64,000 nucleotides of DNA from Okapia johnstoni (lineage: Eukaryota > Chordata > Mammalia > Artiodactyla > Giraffidae): positions 34,347,948-34,411,947 of the forward strand of contig CM044326.1 in the NCBI GenBank assembly GCA_024291935.2, written 5' to 3'. This document shows positions 51,415 through 62,092 of this stretch, piece by piece. Each line of letters starts with the position of its first letter. Positions within the stretch are counted from its first letter, which is position 1. The position numbers and the translations under genes are program-made. Under the pieces are notes generated by a model. It had not been told where the DNA came from, did not search any database, and saw only the letters and a program-made list of their open reading frames with translations.

Positions 51415-51521
51415 TTGGGCAAACTCTGGGAGACAGTGAGGGACAGAGAGGCCTGGTGCGCTGCCCTCCATGGGGTCACAAAGAGTCGGACATGACTTCG
51501 CGACTGAGAAACAACAACAAT
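51415..51521 (+). repeat. BovB 3' tail fragment
   Basis: 'gggcaaactctgggagacag', 'ggcctggtgcgctgccctcc', 'agagtcggacatgacttcg' and the 'acaacaacaat' tail. Confidence 0.9.
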
Positions 51522-51588
51522 AATTAGAAAAAAACTAAGACCTCAGAGTTGAAATGATTCAGTTTGCAAAAGAACTATAACTGGTCAG

Positions 51589-51735
51589 TTGTTGCTGTTC
51601 AGTCGCTCAGTTGTGTCCAACTCCTTGGGACCCCATGGACTGCAGCACGCCAGGCTTCCCTGTCCTTCACCATCTCCTGGAGCTTGCTCAGACTCATGTC
51701 CATTGAATTGGTGATGCCATCTAACCATCTCGTCT
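51589..51735 (-). repeat. BovB 3' end fragment (antisense)
   Basis: 'ttgttgctgttcagtcgctc', 'gactgcagcacgccaggc', 'tggagcttgctcagactc' and 'ggtgatgccatctaacc'. It faces the previous sense fragment across about 67 bp. Confidence 0.92.
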
Positions 51736-51995
51736 TTGTATGAAAAAAGTATTCATCTGTCAAATCAGCGATAATTTAAAAAATTATAATTAATACTGGT
51801 AAAGGCATGTTGTAACCTTGACAACAAATCTATAAATTGTTCTGATCCTTTTGGAAAATAAGGATTGGCAATAAAATTTGTCAATATGTAAAGATTCTTT
51901 AAGTAATTTAACTTCTGGGAGTCTATTCCAGAAATGTAGCAGCCATGAGTGAGCATCATGTTTTAAAAAAATAGTTATTTAAAAATTTGTGCTTA

Positions 51996-52212
51996 AGTAC
52001 TTCTCAGGTGGTGCTAGTGGTAAAGAACCTGCCTGCAATGCAAGAGATGTAATGAGTTACGGGTTTGATCTTGGGTTGGGAAGATCCCTGGAGGAGGGCC
52101 CAGCAACCCATTCCAGTATTCTTGCCCGGAGAATCCCATGGACAGAGAAGCCTGGTGGGCTACAGTCCTTAGGGTCGCAAAGAATGGGACCCGACTGAAG
52201 CGGCAGCATGCA
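51996..52212 (+). repeat. Bov-tA SINE
   Basis: From 'tacttctcaggtggtgctag' and 'aaagaacctgcctgcaatgc' to 'gggacccgactgaagcggc'. Full length and moderately diverged. Confidence 0.93.
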
Positions 52213-52779
52213 CACACATAACGTGAAATCTACCGCCTTTACCATTTCAAAGTGTAACACTCTAAGTGGCATAAGTACGTTCATAGTGTTGTGCGACCAT
52301 CACCACCATCCATCCCCAGAACTCGGTTCATCTTGCAGGGCAGAAGCTCTGTCCCCATTAAGCACTTCCACCCTGGTCTCTTCCCCTCGGCCCCTGCACG
52401 TTTGGTCTCTATGACTATGACAACTCTGGCTACCTGAAATTTAATGTAAGTGGGATCATGCAGCTTTTGTCCTTTGGTGACTGGATTATTTCACTCAGTG
52501 TATGTAAGGTTCTGCTGTGTTGCATCATGTGCCAGAATTTCTTCCCTTTTTAAGAATGGATAATACTCTACTGCAGGGATATACCACATTTTGTTCTATT
52601 GATCCCTTGATAGACACAGGCCATGTCTGCATTTTGGCTGTTGTGAATAATGCTGCTATAATATGGATATACAAATATCTAAGTCTCTGCTTTCAATTCT
52701 TTTGGGTATATTCCCCAAAGTGAAAATATGGCAATTCTATTTTTAGCTTTTTGAGGAACTGCCATGCTGTCTTTCCACA

Positions 52780-53010
52780 TTGTTGTTGTTGCTCAGTCAT
52801 GTCCGATTCTTTGCGACCCCATGGACCGCGGCATGCCAGGCTTCCCTGTCCTTCACCATCTCCTGAAGCTTGCTCAAACTCATGTCTATGAAGTCGGTGA
52901 TGCCATCCAACCATCTCATCCTCTGCCGTCCCCTTCTCCTCCTGCCCTCAATCTTTCTCAGCATCAGGGTCTTTTCCAAGGAGTGAGCTCTGCACATCAG
53001 GTGGCCAAAG
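52780..53010 (-). repeat. BovB 3' end inserted in L1M (antisense)
   Basis: A 'ttgttgttgtt' tail, 'gctcagtcatgtccgattc', 'ctcctgaagcttgctcaaac', 'atcctctgccgtccccttc' and 'ggtcttttccaaggagtg'. The right junction is blurred because BovB and L1 share 'ccaaagt' wording there. Confidence 0.93.
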
Positions 53011-53739
53011 TGGCAGCATCATTTTACATTTCCCACCAGCAGTGCACAAGGGTTCCAATGTCTCCGCATCCTTACCAACACTGGCTATTTTCTGTTTTTC
53101 TGACAGCAGCCATCCTAGTGGGTATCTCACCAGTTTTGATGTGTGTTTTCCTAATGATGAGAGATATTAATCACGTTTTCATGTGCTTATCGGCTATTTC
53201 TGTATCTCCTTTGGAGAAATGTCTACCCAAGTTCTTTGCACATTTTTAAATTGGGTTGTTTTCTCGTTGTTGAGTTTCAGGAGTTCTTTATAAGTTTTGG
53301 ACATTTATCCCTTATCAGATACATGATTTTCAAATACTTCTTCCTATTCCATGGGTTGCCTTTTCATTTTGCTGATTGTGTCCTTTGCTGCAGTTTTAAA
53401 TTCTGATATAGTCCGATTTATCAACGTTTGCTTTCCTTGCCTGTGCTTTGGTGTTATGTCTGAGATATCATTGATAAATCTAATGTCATGAAACTTTTCC
53501 TCTATGTTTTCCTCTAAGGCAATATAAGGTCTTTCACCCACTCTGTTAAATTTTTAGGTTTGGTATAAAATAAGGGTCCAGTTTCATTCTTTTGCATGTG
53601 GATATCCATTTTTTTCCAGCACCACCATTGAAAAGACTGTCCTTTTCCCAGAGTGGTGGCATCCTAGAAAACCATGTGACCATACATGTGACAGTTTATT
53701 TCTTGATCTCTTATACTCTTGGTGTATATGTCTTGTTTT

Positions 53740-53902
53740 TCTTTTTTTAATATTTATTTATTTGGTTGTGCCGGGTCTTAACTGCAGCATCTGACCTCTT
53801 AGTTGTGGCATGTGGGATCCAGCTCCCTGGCCAGGGATTGAACCCAGACCCCCTGCATTGGGAACACAGAGTGCTAACCACTGGACCACCACGGAGGTCC
53901 CA
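53740..53902 (-). repeat. CHR-2 SINE inserted in L1M (antisense)
   Basis: A T-run and 'tatttatttggttgtgccgg', 'agctccctggccagggattg', 'aacccagaccccctgc' and 'gctaaccactggaccacc'. Near-identical flanks (atatgtcttgttttt at 53726-53740 and atatgtctgtttt at 53904-53916) look like its target duplication in the L1. Confidence 0.92.
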
Positions 53903-54005
53903 CATATGTCTGTTTTATGCCAGTACCACACTGATGTGACTACTGTAACTTTGCAGTAAGCTTTGAAATCAGGAAATGTAAGACTTCCAATTTTGTTCTT
54001 CTCCC

Positions 54006-54300
54006 GGGAAGTCCCCGGACACACAGATGAAGTGACAGCAGGGAGACTCCCTCAGTGAACGCTGCCCCCTCAGGCACAGGCTAGGAACAGAGAAGGGGCT
54101 GTGGTGGGAACCTAGGAAATACGATGCAAAAGATTTACTGTGCCGCATAAGTGAGATCAAGTGTGTAAGAAACACACAGACAAAAAGGGGCCTAAATGAG
54201 GCATGAAAAACTGAACCACAAACATGAGGACACTTCAATTCCGACTGCACGACTGCACCGAACCCACAGGCTCATCTAAGCTTCCGAGGCCCCTCCAGGG
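54006..54300. other. Unique upstream DNA
   Basis: Nothing recognised. Confidence 0.5.
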
Positions 54301-55020
54301 CCCTCTCCTCTCGAAGAAACAGACACTCAGCCAGCGTCTGCGCCCGGGGAGAGGCTGCCCTCACCCTCCATAACCCCAGGCTGGTCCTTCTTTCCTTCCC
54401 TGTCGGGGGGCGCGTCTGTGATCCCCCCACCTCCTCGGCTGTGTGGAGGCGCCAGTGCCACTGGTGGAGGGGGCACGCCCAGGAGGATGAAGCCACCCCC
54501 GAGGTGGGATCCGCCCGCACGTGCTCGGCCATCCCGGGGAAAGGGCAGTGGGCTCTGAGGTGCTTGAAGAGCGGGGTCTCGGCCCTGGGGCTCAGTGCGA
54601 GGGCAGAGGTGCCGACGGGATCCCTGTCTGGACGAGCCCCCTCCGGGAAGCCTTCCTCTCCCTGTCCTGGGCCACTGGCTGTCTTCCGGCAGCCCCAGGA
54701 CCGCGCCTGGCACACAGCAGGTGCCCCATCACACTCACTGCGCGAAGGCGCGAGTCAGGCAGTGACGCCCGATTCTGACCCTGCCAATCTCCCGCGCCAC
54801 TCTTCACGGCTCGTCCCTGTAGTGCGGAACTAAGAGGGGTATGCCACTGGCCACCTGGACAGGGACAGGCCCCCCGACGAGTGCAGAGCCCCTGCCCAGC
54901 ACCCCCCCAATCCTGTCGGTGCCCAGCTCCCACACCCCCCACGGTGCCCTCCAGCCTGGCTTCTGGACGCCCCCATGACGGCTTTTCCCGCCTCGCGGAG
55001 GGCTTGAGCTGACTTCGAGG
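54301..55020. promoter_or_regulatory. CpG-dense block (possible weak CpG island)
   Basis: By hand I count about 47 CpG in 720 bp of GC-rich sequence, far above the rest of the window. It lies about 6 kb upstream of the first coding exon in transcript sense. It contains a diverged L2 piece near 54640-54760, so repeat-derived GC cannot be excluded. Long open frames here are what GC-rich DNA gives by chance. A regulatory role is inference only. Confidence 0.45.
54640..54765 (+). repeat. Probable L2 3' end
   Basis: 'gggaagccttcctctccctg' followed by 'gcgcctggcacacagcagg' resembles the L2 wording 'ggaagccttccctgacc ... cctggcacatagtagg'. Confidence 0.55.
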
Positions 55021-56104
55021 AAAGGCACCTTTCTGGACTCAGTGCAGAGCTCCTTGCAGAGCCGCCAAGCGGGCAGACAGACCAGCTCTCAGCACATCTG
55101 TCCGGCACGGAGGCAAACGCGAGCATCTCTACTGCACAAAGATGGGAGGTTTAAATAGGAGTTCCTCTTCATTCTCGGCTTCCTCCGTCACTTTATGCGG
55201 GTCTTTATTTACAAACAAACAGTCTGCAGTTACACCCCATTTGTAGGTAGCATTCCTGACTAAAACGTTCACATTTTCATCTCTCAATTCAGCCAAAGGT
55301 TTTAATTTTCATCTCCCCAGGCAAATTTTATAGGCAAATTAAGTACGCGAAGAAGCTTTACAGTTTCTTTCATTAAAGGAGGGCTGTGCTCTGAGCCGAC
55401 GCTTAACTGGGAACGACATGGGCACGGGCGATATATGTTTTGTTGGGGAGGAAATCTAACCCAAAAAAATTTGGCTTCGCTTACCGTTTAAAATAGCCTT
55501 TTTCCTTAGGCAGATCAAAGATACCTAGCATTCAGCTGTGTTCAAAGGTTGCCAGGGCACTTCTGCTTGCCAACAACAAGGTCAAAGGGATGCTCGCTAG
55601 CTGCCCTGTTGATCTGAGCGAGTCCTGCAAGTGGTTTAAAGGGTGGACAAGCTTATCTCAGGAAAGGCCGGCGGGGGTGCGTGGGGAGGATGCCCGGAGT
55701 GCGCGGCTGGAGACCCCTGCTTCTTTGTGCTGTTCCTGCAGCGGGGCTGGAAAACCTTTAAAGCCAAAGAAGTCGTCACAGCCCTTCCGTGTCCTGAGAA
55801 GGTAGGAAACCCACGCACGGCACAGGGCCGAGTGACACGCCAAGTGCTTTCAGGTCAACCATCGGCAGGAAACCTCATTTCACGAGGAAGAGCCTGAGCT
55901 GCAGGAGCGCCGAGCCCGGGAGGGGGTCCAGCCCCACAACAGGCCCCAGAAAACTGGAGGATGCGGGAAGGCCCCCGGGCCCAGGGTGCTTTTCACTCCT
56001 TCAGCAAACCTGTGTCTCAGGGACCCATGGCAGATACTAGACTGGGCACAAAACAGACATGCAAACCGCCTCTGCCCTCAGCGACACTTCAGACAGAGCA
56101 GCGT
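55021..56104. other. Unique upstream DNA
   Basis: No gene or repeat recognised. Confidence 0.5.
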
Positions 56105-56172
56105 GTGGCATGTTCTGCAACCCAAGTGTCCATCATGATGAACAGATAAATGGTGCTCCATCCACAAAATGG

Positions 56173-56295
56173 ACATCCCCGACTCAATGGACACGAGTCT
56201 CAGCAAACTCTGGGAGATGATGAAGGAGAGGGGAGCCTGGCGCGCTGCCGTCCAGGAGTCGCAGAGTCGTACACGACTTTGTGACTGAACAACAG
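56173..56295 (+). mobile_element. BovB 3' tail insertion with near-perfect target duplication
   Basis: 'actcaatggacacgagtctc' to 'tttgtgactgaacaacag'. Flanks are tccacaaaatgg (56161-56172) and tccacacaatgg (56296-56307), a 12-bp duplication with one mismatch, inside the L1M. Confidence 0.9.
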
Positions 56296-56425
56296 TCCAC
56301 ACAATGGAATGCTGTTCAGCCTCGAAATTCAGAAATAAAATTCTGTATGATTCCACTCACATGAGGTCCCTAAAGGAGGCAAAATCACAGAGATAGAAAG
56401 GAGAATGCTGGGTACCAGTGCCAGA

Positions 56426-56640
56426 GGCTTTCCAGGTGGCACCAGTGGTAAAGAACCTGCCTGCCAATGCAGGAGACATGAGAGACGTGAGTTCAATCCC
56501 TGAGTCGGGAAGACCCCCTGGAGGAGGGCATGGCAACCCACTCCAGTATTCTGGCCTGGAGCATCCCGTGGACAGAGGAGCCTGGTGGGCTGCAGTCCAT
56601 GGGGTCGCAAAGAGTCTGACATGACTGAGCGACTTAGCAT
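56426..56640 (+). repeat. Bov-tA SINE inside L1M
   Basis: Full unit from 'ggctttccaggtggcaccag' to 'gactgagcgacttagcatg'. Flanks gccagaggct and ggcaggggct (about 56420 and 56643) are probably its target duplication. Confidence 0.92.
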
Positions 56641-56663
56641 GCAGGCAGGGGCTGGGGGAGGGG

Positions 56664-56757
56664 AGAGTGAAAGTCGCTCAGTCGTGTCGGACTCTTTGCG
56701 ACCCCATGGACTATACAGTCCATGGGATTCTCCAGGCCAGAATACTGGAGTGGGTAG
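56664..56757 (-). repeat. Bov-tA partial copy (antisense)
   Basis: 'gtgaaagtcgctcagtcgtg' through 'catgggattctccaggcc' and 'agaatactggagtggg'. Only the Bov-A end is present and the tRNA head is missing. It faces the previous Bov-tA across about 25 bp. Confidence 0.92.
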
Positions 56758-57050
56758 AGGGAGGTAGTAACAGGCCCAGAGTCGCTGGGGGAGGAAGAAG
56801 AGACCGTGGAGATGGGCACACTGCGTGGATGCCACTGAACTGGACACTTAAGGATGGTTAAATGATCAATGTTCTGCTGTGTATGTTTTATCACAATTTA
56901 AGAGAAAAGATAGGGCAGGACTCAGCCAGGGCGGCTCAGGAAACACGGCGGGGAGACAGAGCCAGTCGGGCACAGGGCTGCCCCTGGAGGACGCAGAGCA
57001 CAGGGGACACCAGGCCTGGAGGGCCCGGGCCGGGGGGAAGGACACGCAAG

Positions 57051-57052
<2 letters not shown>

Positions 57053-57089
<37 letters not shown>

Positions 57090-57098
57090 CGCGCGCGC
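57053..57098. repeat. (GT)n(GC)n alternating purine-pyrimidine tract
   Basis: 28 bp of GT followed directly by 18 bp of GC, giving 46 bp of unbroken purine-pyrimidine alternation. Confidence 0.98.
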
Positions 57099-57711
57099 AA
57101 GCTGCTGGGAGATATCCAGGTGAGCTCTGCAGAAGGCCTGAGCTAAACATTAAATGCGGGATTACAGCTGCCAGTTGACGCCAGTTCCCCGAGTTCTGCC
57201 GCGAAGGGGCCCACAGGGATGGCAGAGAGAGGCTGAGACTGAGCCTGGGGTAAGAGCCGCAGCTGTGGCCTGAGGAGAGTGGACAGGAGGCCACCCCAGG
57301 GGCCAGGCCGTGCTCGGGGCTGGGCTCAGGCTGATGGGAGACGGGCCCGGGGCACCTATGCGACAGACAGGTGAGGGGTCGGAGCGGGAGGGAGCCACAG
57401 ACGCCGTGGGCCTGGGTCTGTGGCCTCCCTGAGAGCCAGGGCCACCTCTGGTCATCGTCACTGTCTTGACCACCTCCCCACACTCCGACAACCCAGGCAG
57501 TCAGTAAACATTTGCTGTGAACTGGCACCTGGCTCGCCGAGCTGTTTCCTCCCCTTATTGTGGGCATCAGGAGAAGACACAGCATCAAACACGTGGCAGA
57601 AACAAGACAGATGAAAGCTGAGTTTCTGAACCCAGGAAAATTCAGAGACTACCAGAGAAAGTACTCTGGTAACCTCTCACTCCATTTTTATTCTTCAACT
57701 AACAGGTAAGA
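57099..57711. other. Unique GC-rich upstream DNA
   Basis: No gene recognised. The L2/MIR-like 'cagtcagtaaacatttgctg' near 57500 is weak. A long minus-strand open frame across 56866-57588 runs through the GT/GC tract and L1M sequence and is judged spurious. Confidence 0.5.
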
Positions 57712-57917
57712 GGGGTATGCATTCTTAGTCACGTTTGACTCTTTGTGACCCCAAGAACTGCAGCCCACCAGACTCCTCTGATCATGGAAATTTCTAGGCA
57801 AGAATAGTGGAATGGGCTGCCATTTCCTACACCGGGGGTCTTCCTGACCCAGGGATCGAACTCGCATCTCCTGCACTGGCAGGTGGATTCTTTACCAACA
57901 GTGCCACCTGGGAAGCA
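57712..57917 (-). repeat. Bov-tA SINE (antisense)
   Basis: 'gtatgcattcttagtcacg', 'gcaagaatagtggaatggg', 'gacccagggatcgaactcgc' and 'accaacagtgccacctggg'. Full length and moderately diverged. Confidence 0.92.
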
Positions 57918-58744
57918 CTAAAGCTCCTCTAAATAGATGCTAATTCATATTTAAGCAGTAAGAAATGATCTCTTGTACGGCAAGATGCTCAACTGTATTG
58001 GAAAATAAACTGCTTTGAATTTAGGCTGCAGTACTGCATTTTCACAAAACGGGGGCAAGACACACATTTTTAACTGCTATTCCGAAGTCAATTTCTAAAA
58101 CCTCAGAGAAGTTCTCCCAACAATGTGACGACTTCTTTCCCCAAAGCCCTAACACTTAGCGGTTCTAAGTTTCTATCCCATGGTCTGCAATGAATTGTTA
58201 TTAAGCCCTAGTTGTTTCGTTATATCTTTGACTTCTCCAGAGGTCTGTCTTTTCTAAAGCAAGGAGAATGGCCCCAGGAAACAAAGCCCGTGATTTATTG
58301 GTCGCCTAAAAAATTCCCTCTCTTCATCTACCACTTCTACCTTCCAGACCAAAAATATTAACAGAAAGGACTAAGTCTGAGAAATCTTTGAATGAACAAG
58401 ACCTGAAGGCTACATTCAGCCTCACTGTTAAAAAAAATAAAGATAGGAAATACTATTTTCCACTTAACAAATGACTTCGGCATATAAATGGCTGGGGTAT
58501 CAGAAAGGCAGTGGGACAGGCACTTTCCACACTCTGGCGGAAGAGTTCTCGGGATGCCTCTTGGACAGTATCTGGACAGGGTTCTTGAAAATGACTGGCC
58601 TTTGATCAGTACTTCTCCTCCTTGATTCCAGCTTAAGAAGAGGTTCAAAGGTGTGAACGACAACAGATTTACATTAAAGCACGGTTTACAACAGCTGAAA
58701 ACCGGGGGAATATAAACAGTATAATTAATAATTGCTTCTATTTC
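57918..58744. other. Unique upstream DNA
   Basis: Nothing recognised. An open frame on the minus strand at 58358-58762 has no recognisable family or splice context. Confidence 0.5.
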
Positions 58745-59525
58745 CATTAAAGTCAGGAACAAGACAAATATGCTTGCTCACACCACCACATATTAACATC
58801 TTACTGGACTTTTCGGTCAACTCAGGAGAAAGACACTAGAGGTATAAGAACTGGAAACAAACAAGTGAGATTACTTTTACATGCAGCTCTAACGAATAGC
58901 TGGGACATCAAAAAGAATCGGCTGAAAAACTACTGCAAACAATAAGACAATTCAGTAAGGAAGCAGGATGTGAAAGCAAGGTACAGAAATCACCAACCTC
59001 CACATAAACAATTAACAGCTATTTAGAAGACAAAACTGGAGAAGGCAATGGCACCCCACTCTAGTCCTCTTGCCTGGAGAATCCCATGGACCAAGGAGCC
59101 TGGTGAGCTGCAGTCTATGGGGTCGCTGAGAGTCAGACGCGACTGAGCGACTTCACTTTCACTTTCATGCATTGGAGAAGGAAATGGCAACCCACTCCAG
59201 TGTTCTTGCCTGGAGAATCCCAGGGATGGCGGAGCATGGTGGGCTGCCGTCTATGGGGTCGCACAGAGCCGGCCACGACTGAAGCGACTTAGCAGCAGCA
59301 GCAGCAGCAGAAGAAAAAACAGAAAAGGAGACCCCCATTTACAGTAGCAACAACAATGGAATATCTGGGCACACACTAAGAAATGTGGAAAAACCTACCT
59401 GAGGGAAACTTAAAAACACCCCTAAAGGGAATGAAAGTGGCCTTAAACAAACAGAAAGACACTACACTCTTAGATGAGGGGATTCAAACATCCTCGAGAC
59501 GCCAATCCTCTCTAGACATTTTTAA
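58745..59525 (+). repeat. Old L1M ORF2 fragment with Bov-A2 insert
   Basis: 'gacaattcagtaaggaagcagg', 'gtacagaaatcaccaacctcc', 'cccatttacagtagcaacaac' and 'acttagatgagg'-type text follow L1 ORF2 after the RT domain. A Bov-A2 splits it at 59037-59308. Confidence 0.7.
59037..59308 (+). mobile_element. Bov-A2 dimeric SINE with target duplication
   Basis: Two Bov-A monomers in tandem, beginning 'ggagaaggcaatggcacccc' and 'ggagaaggaaatggcaaccc', joined by a short linker ('cactttcactttcatgcatt'). It ends in an (AGC)n tail. The flanks agaagacaaaac (59025-59036) and agaagaaaaaac (59309-59320) differ at one base. Confidence 0.95.
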
Positions 59526-60779
59526 AATTTAATCACATACATCAGCAGCTTTTTTTTTTTTTGCAATGAAATGAACCAATTCAAAGTTCCTATTGTTTGT
59601 AATAATATCCTTATTGTTGTGAGTCATTTTAGTATGATACGGCAATAGAATGATACTAGTAATCAAGATTTTCAGTGTAAGATAGAGATACAACTATGAA
59701 AATTCAAGAAACCTGTGAAAACACCATAATGTTATAAAAGCACAGCTAAAGTATACATATATATATTCTAGAATATATGTCCATACTCCAGCTCCCTCCA
59801 TCGAAAGTGCCTAAAAGCAACAGCAGGCCAGTAGCAATGAATCCTCCCTAGTGCCCTGATTTTGGTCTCTAATATTATTCCCCACTGAAAGGAATCACGG
59901 CTCTTTGAAAAGTGGCTCATTCCAGGACTGGGGGGAGGGGGGACACCTTACTGTGCCAGAAACCAGGAGACAAAAATGACACCGTGCCAAAAAATACACA
60001 GCAGCTCTCCCAAATCCCAGACAATGGTTAAAACTATGCATCTGCACATAAGAAGGAATATGGTTTTCATAGGTTAAAACCCACTGATATCAAGGAAACA
60101 CATAACAGTATTCACAAAAGAAAAAGCAAAAAGACCTTTCATTTTTCACCATTTGAGGGAAACTGGTAACTCAAAGGCGAGATGTAAGCTTCTCCTCCCT
60201 TTCCAGTAGGAGCTACATGTAAGGATAACCAAATAGGCCCCTTTGGTAAGAAATGGCCCCGCTTTTAGAAGGGTGCCAGATTGAATGCTGAAATCTCCAG
60301 TGAGACTGTTGACTCGGACAGGGATTATCAAGTGGTGTTCACAGCGCTGGCACGTGGGTGATGGGGAAGAGACACTGCAGGGTGCAGACGATCACGAGCA
60401 CGTCTGGACTGCGGGGCAACACTGGGCACTGGGGAGATGGACGTGCCACCACCTCCTACGGCCCAGGGGCAAAATGCAGCCTCCCATCTGCTCGTCACAC
60501 ACAGCACGCATCTCGCCCCATGGGGACGCTGTCTCCCCAGTTACACAGCATCACTTCTGATACAGTCTGCCCCAAAAAAGGTTTCCACTTTCAGGAACTA
60601 CTGGGAACCAGGGGGGTATTTCACGAGGCAATCTCCTTGGCTAATCTAGCAAAGTCGTACAATTTGTTGTGGTTTATGGCACTCCCAGACTAGCAGTGAC
60701 CCCGGGTGCCGTGCAGAAGCAAAAACAAATCCCTGCTGAAGAAGATATCCTCCTAGGTTTCAGTTTATTTCAAGTGCTT
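59526..60779. other. Unique upstream DNA
   Basis: Starts with a T-run near 59550. No element or exon recognised. Confidence 0.5.
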
Positions 60780-62085
60780 GAGAGCAATGACCAGCACACA
60801 CTAAAGAATAATCAGGGACATAAGGACGCAAGACATCATGAGCAACATGTGACAAGGACTTCGGATGCTGGTATTATCTGACACAGACGATAAAGCAGCT
60901 GTGCTCACTAAAAGACATGACGTCTGCAAGAGAACACGAAAATATTAAAAAATCACACAGCAGATTACAAATAGAACTTCCATAAATGAAAAAGTATACC
61001 CGAAATCTAAAAATTTGTGACTGTATTTTATGTGTCATTCATTTTCACTGTATTTTATAAAAGTGTTAGATGGGTTGAAAACTGAAAAGAAAACTGGTCC
61101 TTCACCATGGGTAACATGAAACTCTAACCAAGAACATAGCACCGTTTCACAAAAAGGCTGAAAAACACGGATGAAGAGTAAAGAAAGATAGTGAATGAAA
61201 GATTCCAATACCTATTTGACTAACGCCGAAGTTGCATACGGGCAGAGAAACTTAATAAAGCGATAACAACTGAAAAAACAATGGTATATTTCCTCAGTTG
61301 TGCGGGAACTTTCCACACAGCTGAGGAAATGCAACAATCCAAGATTCAAAGTGAACTGAAAAACGACTGATGAAAAAGAAGTCCACATGTGGACACCTGG
61401 CAGTGGAATCACTGAAAAATAAAAAATCAATTTTTTTTTTTATTTTGTACCAACAACCGACTTTGTTGGGGGTACAGTGGATAACAATCCACCTGCCAGC
61501 CAGGGGACACAGGTTCTATCCCTGGTCCGGGTAAAAGTCTATAAGTCAGAGTCTTTGTGGGCAACTAAAGCCGGTGCACCACAACACTGACCCGTGCTTT
61601 AGAGCCAGTGCTCTGCAACAAGAGACGCCACCAGAGTGAGGAAGCCGCACACCGCAACTAGAGAAAAGCCCCCACAGCAATGAAGGCCCAGCAGAGTCAA
61701 ACACAAATGAATAATAATAATAAAAAGCCCAATCATGTCAAGGTCAAAATCAGAAAAGTGGCCAGAAATCACAAACAATGCTTTCCAAAAGAATGAATTT
61801 GCCTTCTCAACGCTAATGGAAGTCAAAAGGCAATGAAATACTTATCTTCAATGTATTGAAGGAACATAACAATCCACAATTAGACACTCAGTGATAAACA
61901 AAATGTCTGCTGCCAGCAGATCTTTATTAAAGAAAATTCTAAATGATGCATTCAAACAAGAATTTGAGCTCACAAGGAAAGTCTGAGATGCAAAAAGGAA
62001 TGAAAACTAAAAAGATTAAGTAGACAGATATAAATGGTTATCAACAGAACAAAACAGTAATGATGTTATGGAGGACTTAAAATGG
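60780..62085 (+). repeat. Old L1M internal fragments with a CHR-1 insert
   Basis: 'acttcggatgctggtattatc', 'gatgaaaaagaagtccac'-type text and, after the SINE, 'tgctgccagcagatctttatt', 'aaagaaaattctaaatgatg' and 'aaaaaggaatgaaaactaa' resemble the 5' and mid parts of L1M. Strongly decayed, with approximate limits. Confidence 0.5.
61459..61728 (+). repeat. CHR-1-type tRNA-Glu SINE
   Basis: 'gggggtacagtggataacaa', 'ccagccaggggacacaggtt', 'ctatccctggtccgggtaaa', 'aaagccggtgcaccacaac', 'ctctgcaacaagagacgcc' and an AATA-rich tail. This is the long CHR layout, diverged. Confidence 0.88.
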
Positions 62086-62092
62086 TTGGAAT

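Larger units (their letters stand above)
50700..51985 (+). repeat. Old L1M ORF2 region, interrupted
   Basis: Sense landmarks: 'aaattggtttatagttttaaagc', 'aaagttcacttggaaaaat', 'cctcacaccaaaataaaatg', then after the BovB inserts 'ccttttggaaaataaggattgg' and 'tgggagtctattccagaaatg'. Two short BovB-derived pieces (51415-51521 and 51589-51735) lie inside it. Confidence 0.6.
52225..54005 (-). repeat. L1M LINE 3' part (antisense), twice interrupted
   Basis: The longest L1 in the window. Antisense 3' UTR and ORF2 text runs from 'gtgaaatctaccgcctttacc' through 'gttgtgcgaccatcaccacc', 'ttctactgcagggatataccac', 'ttttaaattgggttgttttc' and 'ccctTATCAGATACATG'-type text to 'aagctttgaaatcaggaaatg' and 'caattttgttcttc'. 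A BovB 3' end (52780-53010) and a CHR-2 SINE (53740-53902) split it. Removing both restores a co-linear L1 order. No intact frame. Confidence 0.92.
56105..56912 (+). repeat. L1M 3' end split by three ruminant insertions
   Basis: Sense L1M fragments: 'caacccaagtgtccatcatg', 'cacaatggaatgctgttcagc', 'gtatgattccactcacatg', then 'ggcaggggctgggggagg' and the terminal 'gccactgaactggacactt', 'aggatggttaaatgatc' and 'gtatgttttatcacaattt'. These are separated by a BovB 3' piece and two Bov-tA copies. Deleting the inserts restores a continuous L1M 3' end. Confidence 0.88.

Noticed and set aside
54272..54715. Overlapping 128-147-codon frames on both strands
   Set aside because: They arise from GC-rich, CpG-dense DNA with few stop codons. 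Both strands and several frames are open at once and no family is recognised.
56866..57588. A 240-codon minus-strand open frame, the longest in the window
   Set aside because: It crosses the GT/GC simple tract and the end of an L1M, is low-complexity (His-Thr and Ala-Arg runs), and has no splice or family support.
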